DNA of 64,000 nt from Marinobacter sp. LV10R510-11A (GCF_900215155.1 NZ_LT907980.1:2728001-2792000); one strand, 5' to 3'. Numbered from the stretch's first letter, positions 36,268-48,452 are shown. The notes: generated by a model not told the origin, from the sequence alone. Numbers and translations are program-made.

Positions 36268-37473
36268 TCAGGGTACACAGCTACCCGTAAGGCCATCAAT
36301 CCACGCAGCTATCAACGCAACACCTTCAGTATGAACCAGCGAGCGGGCAAGCTCTGGCATACGGTCACCCGCTGTTGTTGAGTTCATCCGGAAGTGCAAA
36401 ATCGAGTTCTCAGCATCGCCCGGAACAATATCGAAACTGAGCGTGCCTCCACCGTATGCCACCGGCTTTTTGCAGACACCGTGGGCAAATCTGTTGGTCG
36501 GAAAATCTCTCCAGTATTCTAAGTTCAACCCGGTATTGCTGCCGCCACCCTCGGGCCGGTGACAGTGCGCACAGTTAATATCCAGATACCCCTTGGCCAG
36601 CGCTTGAAGCTCTTCCGGTGATTTTGAGTCAAGGCCTGCCTCATCGCCATCTTGATATACAGCCATGCGATCCACTTGGTTCATGTCTGCAGGCAGGCCC
36701 GCGAGTATGCCGGCTTCTTGCCAGTAGAGCAGTTGGTTCCGAATACCGTCCGCACCATAATCATAATCACCATTCAGGTGACGTGCTTTCGGGCCGATGG
36801 GCACAAACTTGCTAACAGAACTGGTGGAATCACTTTTGAACTGGTGACATTGCTTGCACTGATTCATGTCTGGCACGTGGTACTTGAAGTCTTTCTCGTT
36901 ACCGTTATGGATCAGCGACCGGTCGCTGATCTCACCTGCTATCGCGAGGGTTGCCTTTGTACCCTCGGCATTCCATACATAGGGCAATGCCGCCCAGCTG
37001 CTTTCTCTGCGAATCAGCAGACGGGTTTCTATTTTGGTTTCATTTTCAATGCCACGAAACGCTGTGTCGGCGGGCAATGCGAACGTTTTCGTAATGACCG
37101 TTCCTACCGGAAACTCGAAACTTTCATCTGGATCATATTGAGCTTGCATACCCTCTGGCACAAACACGAATCGATACTTACTGGTGTAGTCGCTAAATAG
37201 TGGCGTAGTCAAGTCGTAGCCGACAGCTGTGCCGTTTGGGTTGGCCGTGGGATCAGTAGGATCGCTGAACAAACGGTAACTCGCCAGAGACTGGCAGTTC
37301 TCGGTGGCCAGCGCCAAGGTATTAATAGCGCCTTCTGTGTTCTCACAAATTGTTGGTTCAGCTGGTGGCGGAGCTCCCGCGGAATCGTCGGCGTCATCAC
37401 TGCCGCCGCACGCCGTAAGCACCAGCAAACTACCAAAGAGTAAAGCGCTTGTTGTCAGTTTTTTTAGCGTCAT
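36268..37473 (-). CDS. SO2930-family diheme c-type cytochrome lipoprotein
   Basis: 401 residues from ATG 37473, which opens a lipoprotein signal ending in LTAC. Two haem c sites are visible, CKQCH and CAHCH. Flanking blocks GYDLTTPLFSDYTSKYRFVF and FPVGTVITKTFALP are those of the SO2930 diheme family, which is found next to a two-copy parallel beta-helix protein, as here. Its function is not known; a periplasmic or outer-membrane redox role is likely. The beta-helix gene lies upstream on the same strand, 66 bases away. Confidence 0.92.
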   Translation of the reverse strand: MTLKKLTTSALLFGSLLVLTACGGSDDADDSAGAPPPAEPTICENTEGAINTLALATENCQSLASYRLFSDPTDPTANPNGTAVGYDLTTPLFSDYTSKYRFVFVPEGMQAQYDPDESFEFPVGTVITKTFALPADTAFRGIENETKIETRLLIRRESSWAALPYVWNAEGTKATLAIAGEISDRSLIHNGNEKDFKYHVPDMNQCKQCHQFKSDSTSSVSKFVPIGPKARHLNGDYDYGADGIRNQLLYWQEAGILAGLPADMNQVDRMAVYQDGDEAGLDSKSPEELQALAKGYLDINCAHCHRPEGGGSNTGLNLEYWRDFPTNRFAHGVCKKPVAYGGGTLSFDIVPGDAENSILHFRMNSTTAGDRMPELARSLVHTEGVALIAAWIDGLTGSCVP

Positions 37474-37539
37474 GGAAGGTACTCCAAGGGCCCGCCCCAC
37501 TGTTATCCGGGGCAGGCTGTTGATTACAGGATGGCGGTG

Positions 37540-39058
37540 TTACAGAGCGCAGGAAGCTGCGCTTGGATCACCGGTTTCATCACTGGCACAACCATAGGAT
37601 TTACCGTTAATGGTTGCCTTGGATGCCGCAAGACGGGCGGGTGTGCTGCTACAGGCAAGTAGCGCGGTTTGAGTGGCTTCGTAGTTCAAGGTTGGCGTTG
37701 GGGCAGGTGGCGCCTGGGTCATATCAAAATTACCAGGATCAGTCGGGTCGGTACCGAATACCTGGCCCACGCTGACATCTCCGTTGGACGCCGCACAAAT
37801 GTAATCCCCCGCAGCAAATGGAGAACCGACAATGGCGGCAGCTGCACCGCCAGCATTCGCAACCAATTCACCGACACCGTCGTAGAGAATCGCCGGCATT
37901 GCACTGTGCATAGCTGTGTAGCCAGCAATAATATCCTCGATCAGTTGTCCTCGCGGATTACCACCGGAATTGCTGATGGTGTTGTCATGTACGCTGACAT
38001 TTCGCGGCACAGGCTTCCAGCCATCGTCGACAACGGGGCCGAATTCAGCAAAACCATCTGGCGTTAACAGCGTTTCTTCAGCCAACAGGTAACTGGTAAT
38101 AGCAACAGACAAAGTGTCATGCCCAGAAATGGTGTTGTTGTAGACTTCCACATCGGATGCTGCAAGCAGGATTACCCCGGTTCCGGGAGGGACAACGTGT
38201 ACGCCGGCAGCAAAATCGCTGGCATTGGCAAAGTTATCCGTATTGTTGTTTTCAACCGTATTGTTGAATACCCGCACGTTCGAACCGTAGTAGGTCTGGC
38301 CTATGGGCAAGTCAAACACTAAAATTCCGCCTGTGTTTTCTTTGGCCTCGTTATCGTATACGTCGGCGTTTACTGAGTTTTCAATTTCGATACCTGCGAC
38401 GTTTTCCACCGCAATGTTGCGGCGCACGACTATGTTCTCTGCCTGCCCAACGTAAATGCCGGCATCGGCCGAACCACGGACATAAGAATTTTGAATTAGA
38501 ATGTTCTTACTTTGAACGGGATACAGGCCATAAGCTCCATTGCCTTGGTCTAGATCCCCCTCCCATACCGTGGCAACCGAATCGAGAATGATGCCATCTG
38601 TGTTGACCAGTTTTATGGCGTTATTTGCAGCCTCATACACGCCCAGATCCCGGATTTCGATATCTTTTGCGTTCTGGACAAAGATCCCGTCACCGCCGTT
38701 GGAGTTGCTGAAATCAAGAATGGTGCGGTCTTTGCCATACCCAAGGATAGTGATGTTGTTTACCGATGTTCCAGCAATGCTGCCATCAAAGGTAAGGGTA
38801 TCCGCAATCTCGAACGTGCCTTCCGGAAATACGATGACGTCGCCGGTCTCAGCCGTAATAAACGCCTCTTTGGCTGCTTGGGTCAGGTTGTCTGCGGGCA
38901 GCATGATGGCTGATGCCGGAAAGGTTGGCCCGGGGTTGGCATCTGCGTTGTCGGATTTTGAGCCCCCCACACCCGACAAGCGATACGGTCAGTACTAGCC
39001 CGGCGAAGGCGGGCTTTATGAGAGTGCCATGGCCTGCAAACATTTGAGGATTCTCCAT
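37540..39058 (-). pseudogene. Parallel beta-helix lipoprotein, partner of the diheme cytochrome; frameshift in a G run
   Basis: From ATG 39058 the minus strand encodes a lipoprotein signal (FAGLVLTVSLVGC) and then shifts. The continuing frame reads SKSDNADANPGPTFPASAIM, and then about 470 residues of right-handed beta-helix repeats (e.g. DIEIRDLGVYEAANNAIKLV, GIYVGQAENIVVRRNIAVEN). The shift falls at a run of six G (plus-strand C run at 38963-38968), where five would restore one frame. Without the signal the protein could not reach the envelope. It is a homopolymer error or a reversible slip. Confidence 0.8.
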
Positions 39059-39194
39059 TGTTGTTATAGTCCCCGCCCCCTTGGGCGAGGCAGGTCAACA
39101 ATAGGAGGAGGCATGACTATCACGCCAGCACAACCGCCGTGCAGAAGCCATCAACGCCTGTGCAGTTCTTAAAACAACCTTAGTAAACAATAAA

Positions 39195-40142
39195 TTACGG
39201 AAGCTGTTTCGACACCGAGAGAGCGTCACCTAAATTCTGCAATTTGAATGTTTGCACACCGGCTTCAGTACTTCTGGCCTGCCGATAGGCGGTAGGCGTA
39301 GTGCTCATAATATCCCGGAAGGCACGATTGAACGAGCTCAGGGTGCGATACCCCACATCCAGTGAAATATTCAGAATGGGCTCGTCTGGCGTATTAACCA
39401 GGCGATTTGACGCCTCTGCAATTCGAAGGTGATTGATGTAGTCGTTGAAATTACGATAACCGAGTTTTTGGTTAATCAAACGGCGAACTCTGTATTCAGG
39501 AATACCAACCGCGGTTGCAAGTCGCTTGAGGGTCAGCTTTTCATTCTTGTAGAATCCGCCGGCCATCACCTCAGTCAGTTTGGCCGCATCGTCACTGTCA
39601 ATCAGGCGTGGTGATTCATCCGGAATCGGCATTTCCTGTTCTGGTCGCTGCATTTCTCCAAGTGGTTCCCCCCCTGGTGCGAGATCCAACAAACCTTCGC
39701 GCGAGGAAATAATACAGAACAGTATTGCCAAAGCAGCCAGGCTGACAATTATGCCCCGGATAACTTCGTGGTAAATGCCAAAATTCAGGCTGATCGTTGC
39801 TACACCCACAGCACTACCCAGAACTAGAAGTAGCACCAACCGGGCCTTTCGGCGGGCTTCAACCAGATCATTGCGCCAATGGCGAACCACGTAAATAACA
39901 CCATGCAGCACAACCACATACTCAAACCACTGCCCCAACTTCCATCCGAAAAAAACACCCCACTCCGGCCAACGTCCGGTCTCTATAAAGGGGCGAGAGA
40001 ATGCGGGAACCGCAAAGCTGTACAGAGCCATGGCGCCCCAAACGCTGATCAACCGCGGCCTTGCTGCAAACACGAGCTGACACAACACCCAGAACAGCGC
40101 AGGCATGGCTGTCTGAACATCAGAGGTTACCCAGCGCCAATC
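39195..40142 (-). pseudogene. AraC-family regulator with membrane N-terminus, 5' end cut by IS3
   Basis: The C-terminal AraC domain is complete: LTLKRLATAVGIPEYRVRRL, then NISLDVGYRTLSSFNRAFRD and TPTAYRQAR. Before it lie four or more hydrophobic helices, the remains of a membrane sensor domain. The native start is gone: the first codons (HGIPSDW) run directly into IS3 sequence near 40140. It stands next to the beta-helix/diheme genes and may have regulated them. Confidence 0.8.
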
Positions 40143-40594
40143 AGACGGGATCCCATGCTCCAACCTACTATCCGTCGACTGAACAAATCGATGAACACCG
40201 CCAGATACAGCCAGCCCTCCCGGGTCCAGATGTAAGTGATGTCACCGACGTACGCCTGATCAGGCTCAGCGGCGGTAAAGTCTCGTGCCAGTACGTTGTC
40301 GAACACCGGCTGTTTATGATCGCTGTCTGTGGTTACCTTAAACTTTTTCCGGTACCGGGCTTTAACGCCGGCCTCGCGCATTAGAGACCGCGCCTTTCGC
40401 CGACCTACCGGATAGCCCAGAGCGTTCAGGGCGTGCTTCATCCGCCTGGATCCATAGGTCTTGTCGCTACTTTGAGCGACCTCCTTCACAGCCTCAATCA
40501 TCGCCTCGCGCTCCGCATCCGGCAGCCGTTCGCGTTGACGCTGGCAGTACTGATAATAGGCATTGCGACTGACACCCAAGAGCCGACTCATCAC
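40127..40594 (-). pseudogene. IS3 OrfB (DDE transposase), C-terminally truncated
   Basis: 155 codons beginning MSRLLGVSRNAYYQYCQRQR; the HTH_21 helix YGSRRMKHALNALGYPVGRR and the first part of the rve core (YVGDITYIWTREGWLYLAVF, IDLFSRRIVGW) are present. The catalytic Glu region is lost. In IS3 elements it is made by frameshifting from OrfA, and the open frame does extend back towards the OrfA end. Confidence 0.9.
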
Positions 40595-40638
40595 GTCGAC
40601 TGGCCAGGTCTTCTTATGCCGGGTGATGAACGCGTACT

Positions 40639-40932
40639 TTAATGCGTTTCCTTGGCAAAGAAGACCGTCGCTTTTTTTAAGATGTCTTTCTCCATTTTCA
40701 GGCGGCGATTTTCTTCTCGCAACTGGCGAATTTCCAACTGTTCAGCGGTCAGTTTGCCGTTCCCTCTGAAAGCCTGCCCATCGACCGATTCATGCTCTTT
40801 GATCCAACGCCCCAGCATGTTTGGATTGATTTCCAGACTGCGCGCCGCGTGGGCTCTTGAATACCCCTGCTCCAGCACAAGGCTGATGGCGTCCAGCTTA
40901 AATTCCTTTGAGTACAGTTTTCTTGTGATCAT
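40639..40932 (-). CDS. IS3 OrfA (HTH transposase subunit)
   Basis: 97 residues: KEFKLDAISLVLEQGYSRAH, AARSLEINPNMLGRWIKEHE and the leucine-zipper end LREENRRLKMEKDILKKATV. This is a complete IS3 OrfA. It is intact, but the element lacks a working OrfB. Confidence 0.93.
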   Translation of the reverse strand: MITRKLYSKEFKLDAISLVLEQGYSRAHAARSLEINPNMLGRWIKEHESVDGQAFRGNGKLTAEQLEIRQLREENRRLKMEKDILKKATVFFAKETH

Positions 40933-41032
40933 GTAGGTTCTCCAGGTTCAGGGTATTATTCCTTAACTGGGCTGGTCACATCCATTCAACCACTTCAAAG
41001 CCAGCCCCCTCATTTCAAACGGTATTGAGGCG

Positions 41033-42418
<1,386 letters not shown>

Positions 42419-42463
42419 TTTTGGCGCTCCCTTTCGATCTTTTGACGAATGCGACGGTTATAC

Positions 42464-43648
42464 TCAAACCACTTCAAATAGACCGGCAGCCCCCTGACCG
42501 CCACCAATACACATGGTAACCACAACGTATTTAGCACCACGGCGCTTGCCTTCAATCAAGGCATGTCCGGCAAGACGAGACCCGGTAACACCGTAAGGAT
42601 GGCCGATCGAAATAGAGCCACCGTTAACGTTCAGCTTTTCCATCGGAATGCCAAGACGATCACGGCAGTAAACCACCTGAGACGCAAAGGCTTCGTTCAA
42701 CTCCCATAGATCGATGTCATCCATGGTCAAGCCGTTGCGCTCCAGCAAGCGCGGAATGGCAAACACCGGGCCAATACCCATCTCATCCGGCTCACACCCT
42801 GCCACCGCAAAACCACGGAAAATACCCATGGGCTCAATGTTATTTTTCTCGGCATAAGTGCTGTTCATCACCGTGCAAACCGACGCACCGTCAGACAACT
42901 GACTGGCATTACCCGCTGTGACAAAATTGCCCTCTCCGCGCACCGCATTCAAACTCTGAAGACCTTCCAGCGTCGTGTTCGGGCGATTGCACTCATCGCG
43001 GGTGAGCGTGACGTCTTTCTGGCTGACGTCGCCGGTCTCCTTATCCTTCACCAGCATAGTGGCGTCGAAAGGCACAATTTCATCGTCAAACTTACCCGCC
43101 TCCTGCGCGGCGGCGGTGCGCTGCTGAGAAATGAGCGCGTACTCATCCTGGGACTCACGGCTCACGTTATAGCGCTGGGCGACGATATCTGCCGTTTCAA
43201 TCATCGACATGTAAAGCTCAGGCTTATTCTTCATAAGCCAATCATTCGTCGCGTGAAAACTGTTGAACTTATCGTTCTGCACCAAAGAAATAGACTCAAC
43301 GCCACCAGCCACCATCGCCGGTACTCTTTCAGAAACCACACGCTGCGATGCAATAGCGATAGCCTGCAGACCGGAACTGCAAAAACGGTTGATAGACATC
43401 CCGGCCGTCGTTACCGGCAAGCCGCCACGAATAGCGGCTAAACGAGCCATGTTCCTGCCCTGAGCGCCTTCTTGAAAGCTTGCGCCGAGAATCACATCCT
43501 CAACAATAGCGGGATCAATACCCGCACGAGCGACCGCATGTTTAATCACATGCCCCGCAAGATCCACACTGTGCGTGTCATTCAAAGCGCCCCGGTAAGA
43601 CTTCCCAAGACCGGTGCGAGCCGTAGAAACTATAACTGCGTCTGACAT
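42464..43648 (-). CDS. Acetyl-CoA acyltransferase (thiolase)
   Basis: 394 residues, normal thiolase length. Catalytic Cys lies in [15 protein letters not shown]; the C-terminal motifs are [20 protein letters not shown] (His) and [17 protein letters not shown] (second Cys). It cleaves 3-oxoacyl-CoA with CoA in the last step of beta-oxidation. It follows the bifunctional FadB/FadJ-type gene by 82 bases on the same strand. Confidence 0.95.
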   Translation of the reverse strand: MSDAVIVSTARTGLGKSYRGALNDTHSVDLAGHVIKHAVARAGIDPAIVEDVILGASFQEGAQGRNMARLAAIRGGLPVTTAGMSINRFCSSGLQAIAIASQRVVSERVPAMVAGGVESISLVQNDKFNSFHATNDWLMKNKPELYMSMIETADIVAQRYNVSRESQDEYALISQQRTAAAQEAGKFDDEIVPFDATMLVKDKETGDVSQKDVTLTRDECNRPNTTLEGLQSLNAVRGEGNFVTAGNASQLSDGASVCTVMNSTYAEKNNIEPMGIFRGFAVAGCEPDEMGIGPVFAIPRLLERNGLTMDDIDLWELNEAFASQVVYCRDRLGIPMEKLNVNGGSISIGHPYGVTGSRLAGHALIEGKRRGAKYVVVTMCIGGGQGAAGLFEVV

Positions 43649-43730
43649 AAAAAATTCCTCGAAATAAAGATGGAGTGCTTACCCATCAAAGGTAAATGGC
43701 AAAGATACAAACCCGGCGCTCAAGTCGGTC

Positions 43731-45824
43731 TTACAAGTCGCCGAATTTCTTCCCATCAGCAACCAGTTGCTTCAACAGCGGAGCAGGCTTCCACTGCTCA
43801 CCACCCACATCACCGTGGTACTTCTCCACCGCAGACAAAATCGAATCCAGACCGATCTCATCAGCCCAGAACATCGGACCACCACGATAAGCCGGGAAGC
43901 CATAGCCATAAATCCAGACCACATCGATATCCAGAGGCCGATCAGCAATGCCCTCCTCCAGAATCTTGGCCCCCTCATTCACCATCACATACATGCAGCG
44001 TTCAAGAATCTCCTGATCCGTAATCTCGCGCGAACTGATGCCCTGGTCCTTACGGAAATCCTCAATAATCTGCTCCACCTCAGGATCCGGAATAGGCTTG
44101 CGGCTGCCTTCCTCATACTTGTAGACACCCGCCATGGTTTTCTGACCAAAGCGATTCTGCTCCGCAAGCTTATCCATCCAGCTCGGTGCTACCTGCTCAC
44201 CAGCATTGCGAAGCTCTTCGCGGATGCGATAACCCACATCAATACCTGCCAAATCCGACATCGCAAACTGCCCCATGGGATAACCCAAATCCGTAAGCAC
44301 CTTATCGACCTGCTGTGGCGTGGCGCCTTCATTGACCAGAGCCATGGCTTCGGTACCGCGCTTGTGCAGCATACGGTTACCCACAAAGCCGTGGCAGTTT
44401 CCCACCAGCACACCCACCTTTTTGATTTTCTTGGCCACAGCCATCACAGTCGCCTTCACCTCATCAGAGGTCTTGCTACCGCGAACGTTCTCCAGCAGCC
44501 TCATGACGTTGGCAGGGCTAAAGAAGTGCATACCCACAACGTCTTCAGGACGCTTGGTAGCAGAAGCAATTTCGTCGATATCCAGGGTAGAGGTGTTGGA
44601 CGCCAGAATGGCCCCGGGCTTACAAACGCCATCAAGCTTCGCAAAGATCTCTTTCTTAACGGCCATGTTTTCAAACACGGCCTCAATGACCAGATCCACG
44701 TCTTTGAAATCGTCATAGTTCAGGCTGCCGGTGATCAGCGCCACTCGGTCTTCCACCTGCTGCTGGGTAATACGCCCCTTCTTCGCGGAACTTTCATAGT
44801 TCTTGCGAATAATGCCCAGCCCTTTGTCCAGGGCTTCCTGCTTCATCTCCACGATGGTGACGGGGATACCCACGTTGGCAAAGTTCATGGCGATACCACC
44901 GCCCATAGTGCCGGCGCCAATGATACCGATACTGTTCACATCACGTACCGGCGTGTCCTTCGACAACCCTTTAACCTTGGAAACTTCACGCTCCGCAAAG
45001 AACGAATGAATCAGACCATCGCGCTGGGGCGAGTCCATACATTCCATAAACAGTTCACGCTCGCGCTTCATGCCTTCAGCGAACGGCAGGTTAACCGCCG
45101 CTTCAACAGCATCTACGCACTTGAACGGAGAGAACTGACCACGGGCTTTCTTTTGCAGCACGGCACGGAACTGATCAAATACGTCGCTGCTCTTGTCGGC
45201 CGCAAGCTTGTCCGTCAGGTCACGAACCCGACGCACCGGCTTGCCCTCATCGGCAATTTTCTGTGCGAAGGCAAGGCCAGCGGCTTTCACGTCATTACCG
45301 TCGTCAACAACATCCACGATGCCCAGTGCAAGAGCGTCTTTAGCCCCCACAAACTCACCAGACGTAATCATTTCCAGCGCCTTCTGCGCGCCGATCAGGC
45401 GAGGCAAACGCTGAGTGCCGCCGGCACCCGGCAACAGGCCAAGCTTTACTTCCGGCAGGCCGACTTTGGCACTGCTTAGTGCAACCCGATAATGACAACC
45501 CAGAGCCGTCTCCAGCCCGCCACCCAGCGCTGTGCCGTGGATCGCTGCAATAAGAGGTTTGTCACTGTTTTCGTATTGCTCAACCAGCGCGGGCAGCCCC
45601 GGCTCCTGCATGGGTTTGCCAAACTCGCGTATGTCGGCACCCGCAATAAAGGTACGGCCTTCACACACCAACAAAAGCACCTTGGCTTCTGAATCCTTCT
45701 GCCCCTGCTCCAGCGCGGCAACCAGGCCAGAACGCACCGCATGACTGAGGGCATTGACCGGCGGGTAATTCACGGTAATCACGCCAATGCTACCTTCACG
45801 ATTGTAATTTACGACCTCAGACAT
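43731..45824 (-). CDS. Bifunctional enoyl-CoA hydratase / 3-hydroxyacyl-CoA dehydrogenase (FadJ/FadB type)
   Basis: 697 residues. The N-terminal crotonase domain has GTALGGGLETALGCHYRVAL and PEVKLGLLPGAGGTQRLPRL; the middle has an NAD-binding site SIGIIGAGTMGGGIAMNFAN; the C-terminal domain has FFSPANVMRLLENVRG and GFVGNRML. It catalyses hydration and oxidation of enoyl-CoA, feeding the downstream thiolase. It lies next to an IclR regulator and is the main beta-oxidation enzyme in the window. A long open frame on the opposite strand is only its shadow. Confidence 0.95.
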   Translation of the reverse strand: MSEVVNYNREGSIGVITVNYPPVNALSHAVRSGLVAALEQGQKDSEAKVLLLVCEGRTFIAGADIREFGKPMQEPGLPALVEQYENSDKPLIAAIHGTALGGGLETALGCHYRVALSSAKVGLPEVKLGLLPGAGGTQRLPRLIGAQKALEMITSGEFVGAKDALALGIVDVVDDGNDVKAAGLAFAQKIADEGKPVRRVRDLTDKLAADKSSDVFDQFRAVLQKKARGQFSPFKCVDAVEAAVNLPFAEGMKRERELFMECMDSPQRDGLIHSFFAEREVSKVKGLSKDTPVRDVNSIGIIGAGTMGGGIAMNFANVGIPVTIVEMKQEALDKGLGIIRKNYESSAKKGRITQQQVEDRVALITGSLNYDDFKDVDLVIEAVFENMAVKKEIFAKLDGVCKPGAILASNTSTLDIDEIASATKRPEDVVGMHFFSPANVMRLLENVRGSKTSDEVKATVMAVAKKIKKVGVLVGNCHGFVGNRMLHKRGTEAMALVNEGATPQQVDKVLTDLGYPMGQFAMSDLAGIDVGYRIREELRNAGEQVAPSWMDKLAEQNRFGQKTMAGVYKYEEGSRKPIPDPEVEQIIEDFRKDQGISSREITDQEILERCMYVMVNEGAKILEEGIADRPLDIDVVWIYGYGFPAYRGGPMFWADEIGLDSILSAVEKYHGDVGGEQWKPAPLLKQLVADGKKFGDL

Positions 45825-46004
45825 AATCTCTCCCTCGCTCTATATGAAATTTAGTTTTAACAAGCGAAACATACATACGATTTAATAGAAATTCTCTCCG
45901 GGTTTCAACCACCATTTAAAACCGGCCACAAAAAAACGGCAGAACGAATCTTGCGGTTTTCATCAAAAGTCAGGGAGCCCGCTGGCTCTCGCATCAGAGT
46001 GGGA

Positions 46005-46832
46005 TCAAACGCCCAGCGTCTCAATGTCACTTGCCAGCATGGCCAGCTGGTGGGCAATAGAGCCGCGAAGCTTTTCAGCCGAAACCAGGTAGGACGGTGC
46101 CGCACAAGTCAATGTCATGATAGTGCCGTCCTGCAGATGAACTGGCACGCCGGCGGAGTTGATATTGCGATCCCACTCACCGATTGAAAGGCAGAAGCCG
46201 TACTCCTTGTAATCCTCCATTGCACGATCCAGCCCTTCCTTTTTCTCGGGCCAGGATTCCGGGCCGTACTTTACCTCCATCGCATCTTCAATCACCTTTC
46301 GCCCTTTATCTGCAACTGCACAGTAGTAGGCTCGGCCTGCCGACGTGGTCGCCATGGGCAGCTTGATACCAATATCCATACGTAGCAACGAAGCTTCCGG
46401 AGGCAGGCGGTTTTCCACATAGATCATGTGAAGCCGGTCACGGCAGGTCAAACCCACAGACATATTGGTCTGGCGCGCAAATTCATCCATGTAAGGCTTA
46501 GCTAACTGACGGACTTTCAAGTTGGACACGTAAGCATAACCCAATGCCAACACACCGGAGCTGAGTTGATATTTTTCCAGTTGGGTGTTGTAGCTCAGAT
46601 ATCCCAACTTGGTCAGGGTGTACGTCATACGGGATATAGTTGGCTTGGGCAGGCCGGTAAGCCGGGCAATATCCTGGTTACCAAGAATGACCGAGCCCTG
46701 GCTGAAAGCACGCAGCACATCCAGACCACGGGACAGTGCCTCGACGAACTTCCTATCCTTCTCCGGCTTCACCGGTTCGCCGTCACTGGAAGCGGCCATC
46801 AGCTCCGGTGAAGTGGTTTCTGCTTTAGACAT
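46005..46832 (-). CDS. IclR-family transcriptional regulator
   Basis: 275 residues from ATG 46832, preceded by GGAGG; a start 12 codons upstream is possible. The HTH is FVEALSRGLDVLRAFSQGSV, then IARLTGLPKPTISRMTYTLT; the effector domain has MDEFARQTNMSVGLTCRDRL. IclR members of this group often control aromatic or dicarboxylic acid catabolism. It is upstream of, and on the same strand as, the thiolase operon. A direct repeat at 46886-46911 may be its own operator. Confidence 0.9.
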   Translation of the reverse strand: MSKAETTSPELMAASSDGEPVKPEKDRKFVEALSRGLDVLRAFSQGSVILGNQDIARLTGLPKPTISRMTYTLTKLGYLSYNTQLEKYQLSSGVLALGYAYVSNLKVRQLAKPYMDEFARQTNMSVGLTCRDRLHMIYVENRLPPEASLLRMDIGIKLPMATTSAGRAYYCAVADKGRKVIEDAMEVKYGPESWPEKKEGLDRAMEDYKEYGFCLSIGEWDRNINSAGVPVHLQDGTIMTLTCAAPSYLVSAEKLRGSIAHQLAMLASDIETLGV

Positions 46833-46885
46833 AATGTGGCGTCCTCCAACAACGTCGCCTGCCTCCATGTTCCGGGCTATAAATG

Positions 46886-46911
46886 CTGTGTATATAGATT
46901 CTGTGTATATA
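46886..46911. promoter_or_regulatory. Tandem CTGTGTATATA repeat upstream of iclR-like gene
   Basis: CTGTGTATATA occurs at 46886-46896 and 46901-46911, 15 bases apart start to start. It lies 54-80 bases before the chosen start and overlaps a likely -10 region, so it is a candidate regulatory repeat. Confidence 0.4.
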
Positions 46912-47090
46912 AAGAGTGCAGTATTTTAATCGTTGATGAATGCAAGTACCACAAACTCCGGTCAAAACTCTCATCAAAATGAAACATCAGCCTTTCAGGC
47001 TGCACCCTGTAGCCCGAAAAACTGCCAGCGATGAATAATAATTGGTATATCGTTCTGCCAGACAAAATAAAGTGCCTCTGAAAGCGCCCC

Positions 47091-48452
47091 TTACCGAATT
47101 GCTGGCAAAACAACGATCTCGAAAGCCAGAAGCGCCAGCAGCAGTGGCACTGCTATTAAGACAAACACGCCATTCCAGCGGAAGGCCACCACCCAACGCG
47201 GCACCTGACCAAAACGGGAAAGCAGCATTACAGACGGCCCGAAGGGTGAAAGCATCATCGCTAAAGAAAAGCCGATAACCAAGGCTACAGATATCAGAAT
47301 CGGATCCATGCCTTCCGCAATGAGCTGCGGTAGCAGGCCAGCCTGAACGCTAAGCACCGTTATCGGGATAATCCCAATGGCTGATAGCAGCGGTAGGCTC
47401 AGCATGCCGGCTACAGCGAGCACCCACATTCCGCCAGCGGAGGTTGCAAGACCACTCAGGGCATCGGCTGGAATCACGCTGGAAATAGACACCCCCAGAA
47501 TCGCCGACGCAGCAAAAATCGCCATTTCATTATTCATGGCTGAAACCTGAGTCACGCTCTCCTTGAGCACAACCCCAAGCGATCTTTCCTGCCATGCCAT
47601 ATATAGAAGAGTAACGGATGGCACGGTCATCATGGCGGCGACTGACACTTTGAAACCAGTCAAAGCGACGATAACAGCCATCATGATAAATACGATAAAG
47701 ACCAGCCCAAGCAGCCGCAAAGTTCCCGGCGGCCACTGTTCCAGAGCCACTCGTTCACTACTGACCTGCCTAAAACGGCGCTGCTCCAGCAACCAGCCAA
47801 CCGCAATCAGAACCACTGACGCGGCAAGGCCGTAGGGCAAAAGCATAAACCAGCTTAACTGAGGCAGCTCCCGGGTCAGTATGGCCACGGCAACACTCGT
47901 TGGCGCCACCAGGGGAACCAGAGCAAAACCGCGCAGCGCACTGATCAGAACGCTGCGCAGCCACTGCAGGCGGGACTCGCCGGTAATTCCACGCTGCCGG
48001 AGGGTTTCCGAAAGACTGCCACACAGCAGGTTCATCATGCCGAAACTCAGCACTGAGGCGATACCACAGCTAACCAGAGCGTATTTCGGATACAACCAGA
48101 CGGCGCGACCACCCAACAAGACATCGTGAATCCGGCGCAGCACTTCAAAGCGTCTGACCAGGCACTGCATCATGCCCAAGCTGCCAAGAAATGCAGCGTA
48201 AAACGCCGCATCAGCAGACGCTTTGATTAACCGGTCCATGCCCAGTTGGCCGTTAACAGAAAACCACGCAGTGACTGCCAAAGAAACCAGCAAGAGAATG
48301 CGTGAGTATGCCTGCAGGCGATTACCCGCCCACAGAAAACAGAAAATAAACAATACGCCCGCGATCGCACTGAGCTGAGTGCTGGAAAAGCCTATAGCAA
48401 TCAGCTCGATCAAAACCGCAAAAGGTAAAAGCCAGCGATCTGCAGTACTCAT
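47091..48452 (-). CDS. Multi-pass inner-membrane protein, probable transporter
   Basis: 453 residues, almost entirely hydrophobic, with about 11-12 predicted membrane helices (e.g. LLPFAVLIELIAIGFSS, VLFIFCFLWAG, GLVFIVFIMMAVIVALTGF). Glycine/serine-rich breaks such as AILGVSISSVIPADALSG occur in the second half, as in arsenite- or dicarboxylate-type permeases. I cannot name the family with confidence. It is divergent from the glutaryl-CoA dehydrogenase operon, which suggests it may carry a substrate of that pathway. Confidence 0.75.
   Translation of the reverse strand: MSTADRWLLPFAVLIELIAIGFSSTQLSAIAGVLFIFCFLWAGNRLQAYSRILLLVSLAVTAWFSVNGQLGMDRLIKASADAAFYAAFLGSLGMMQCLVRRFEVLRRIHDVLLGGRAVWLYPKYALVSCGIASVLSFGMMNLLCGSLSETLRQRGITGESRLQWLRSVLISALRGFALVPLVAPTSVAVAILTRELPQLSWFMLLPYGLAASVVLIAVGWLLEQRRFRQVSSERVALEQWPPGTLRLLGLVFIVFIMMAVIVALTGFKVSVAAMMTVPSVTLLYMAWQERSLGVVLKESVTQVSAMNNEMAIFAASAILGVSISSVIPADALSGLATSAGGMWVLAVAGMLSLPLLSAIGIIPITVLSVQAGLLPQLIAEGMDPILISVALVIGFSLAMMLSPFGPSVMLLSRFGQVPRWVVAFRWNGVFVLIAVPLLLALLAFEIVVLPAIR

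Larger units (their letters stand above)
40127..40978 (-). mobile_element. IS3-family insertion sequence, truncated at its 3' end
   Basis: One terminus is visible as TGACCAGCCCAG on the minus strand (40978-40967), followed by OrfA and the start of OrfB. The other terminus and the C-terminal third of OrfB are missing, and the DNA passes straight into the araC gene. This suggests an IS-linked deletion that removed both the IS end and the regulator's N-terminus. Confidence 0.85.

Noticed and set aside
43767..45479. 570-codon open frame on the plus strand
   Set aside because: It lies wholly antisense to the FadJ/FadB-type gene, which has complete domains and motifs; the plus-strand product has no recognisable family.
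46877..47113. Minus-strand 78-codon frame overlapping the promoter of the IclR-type gene
   Set aside because: It overlaps the tandem repeat and promoter region, with no family match.
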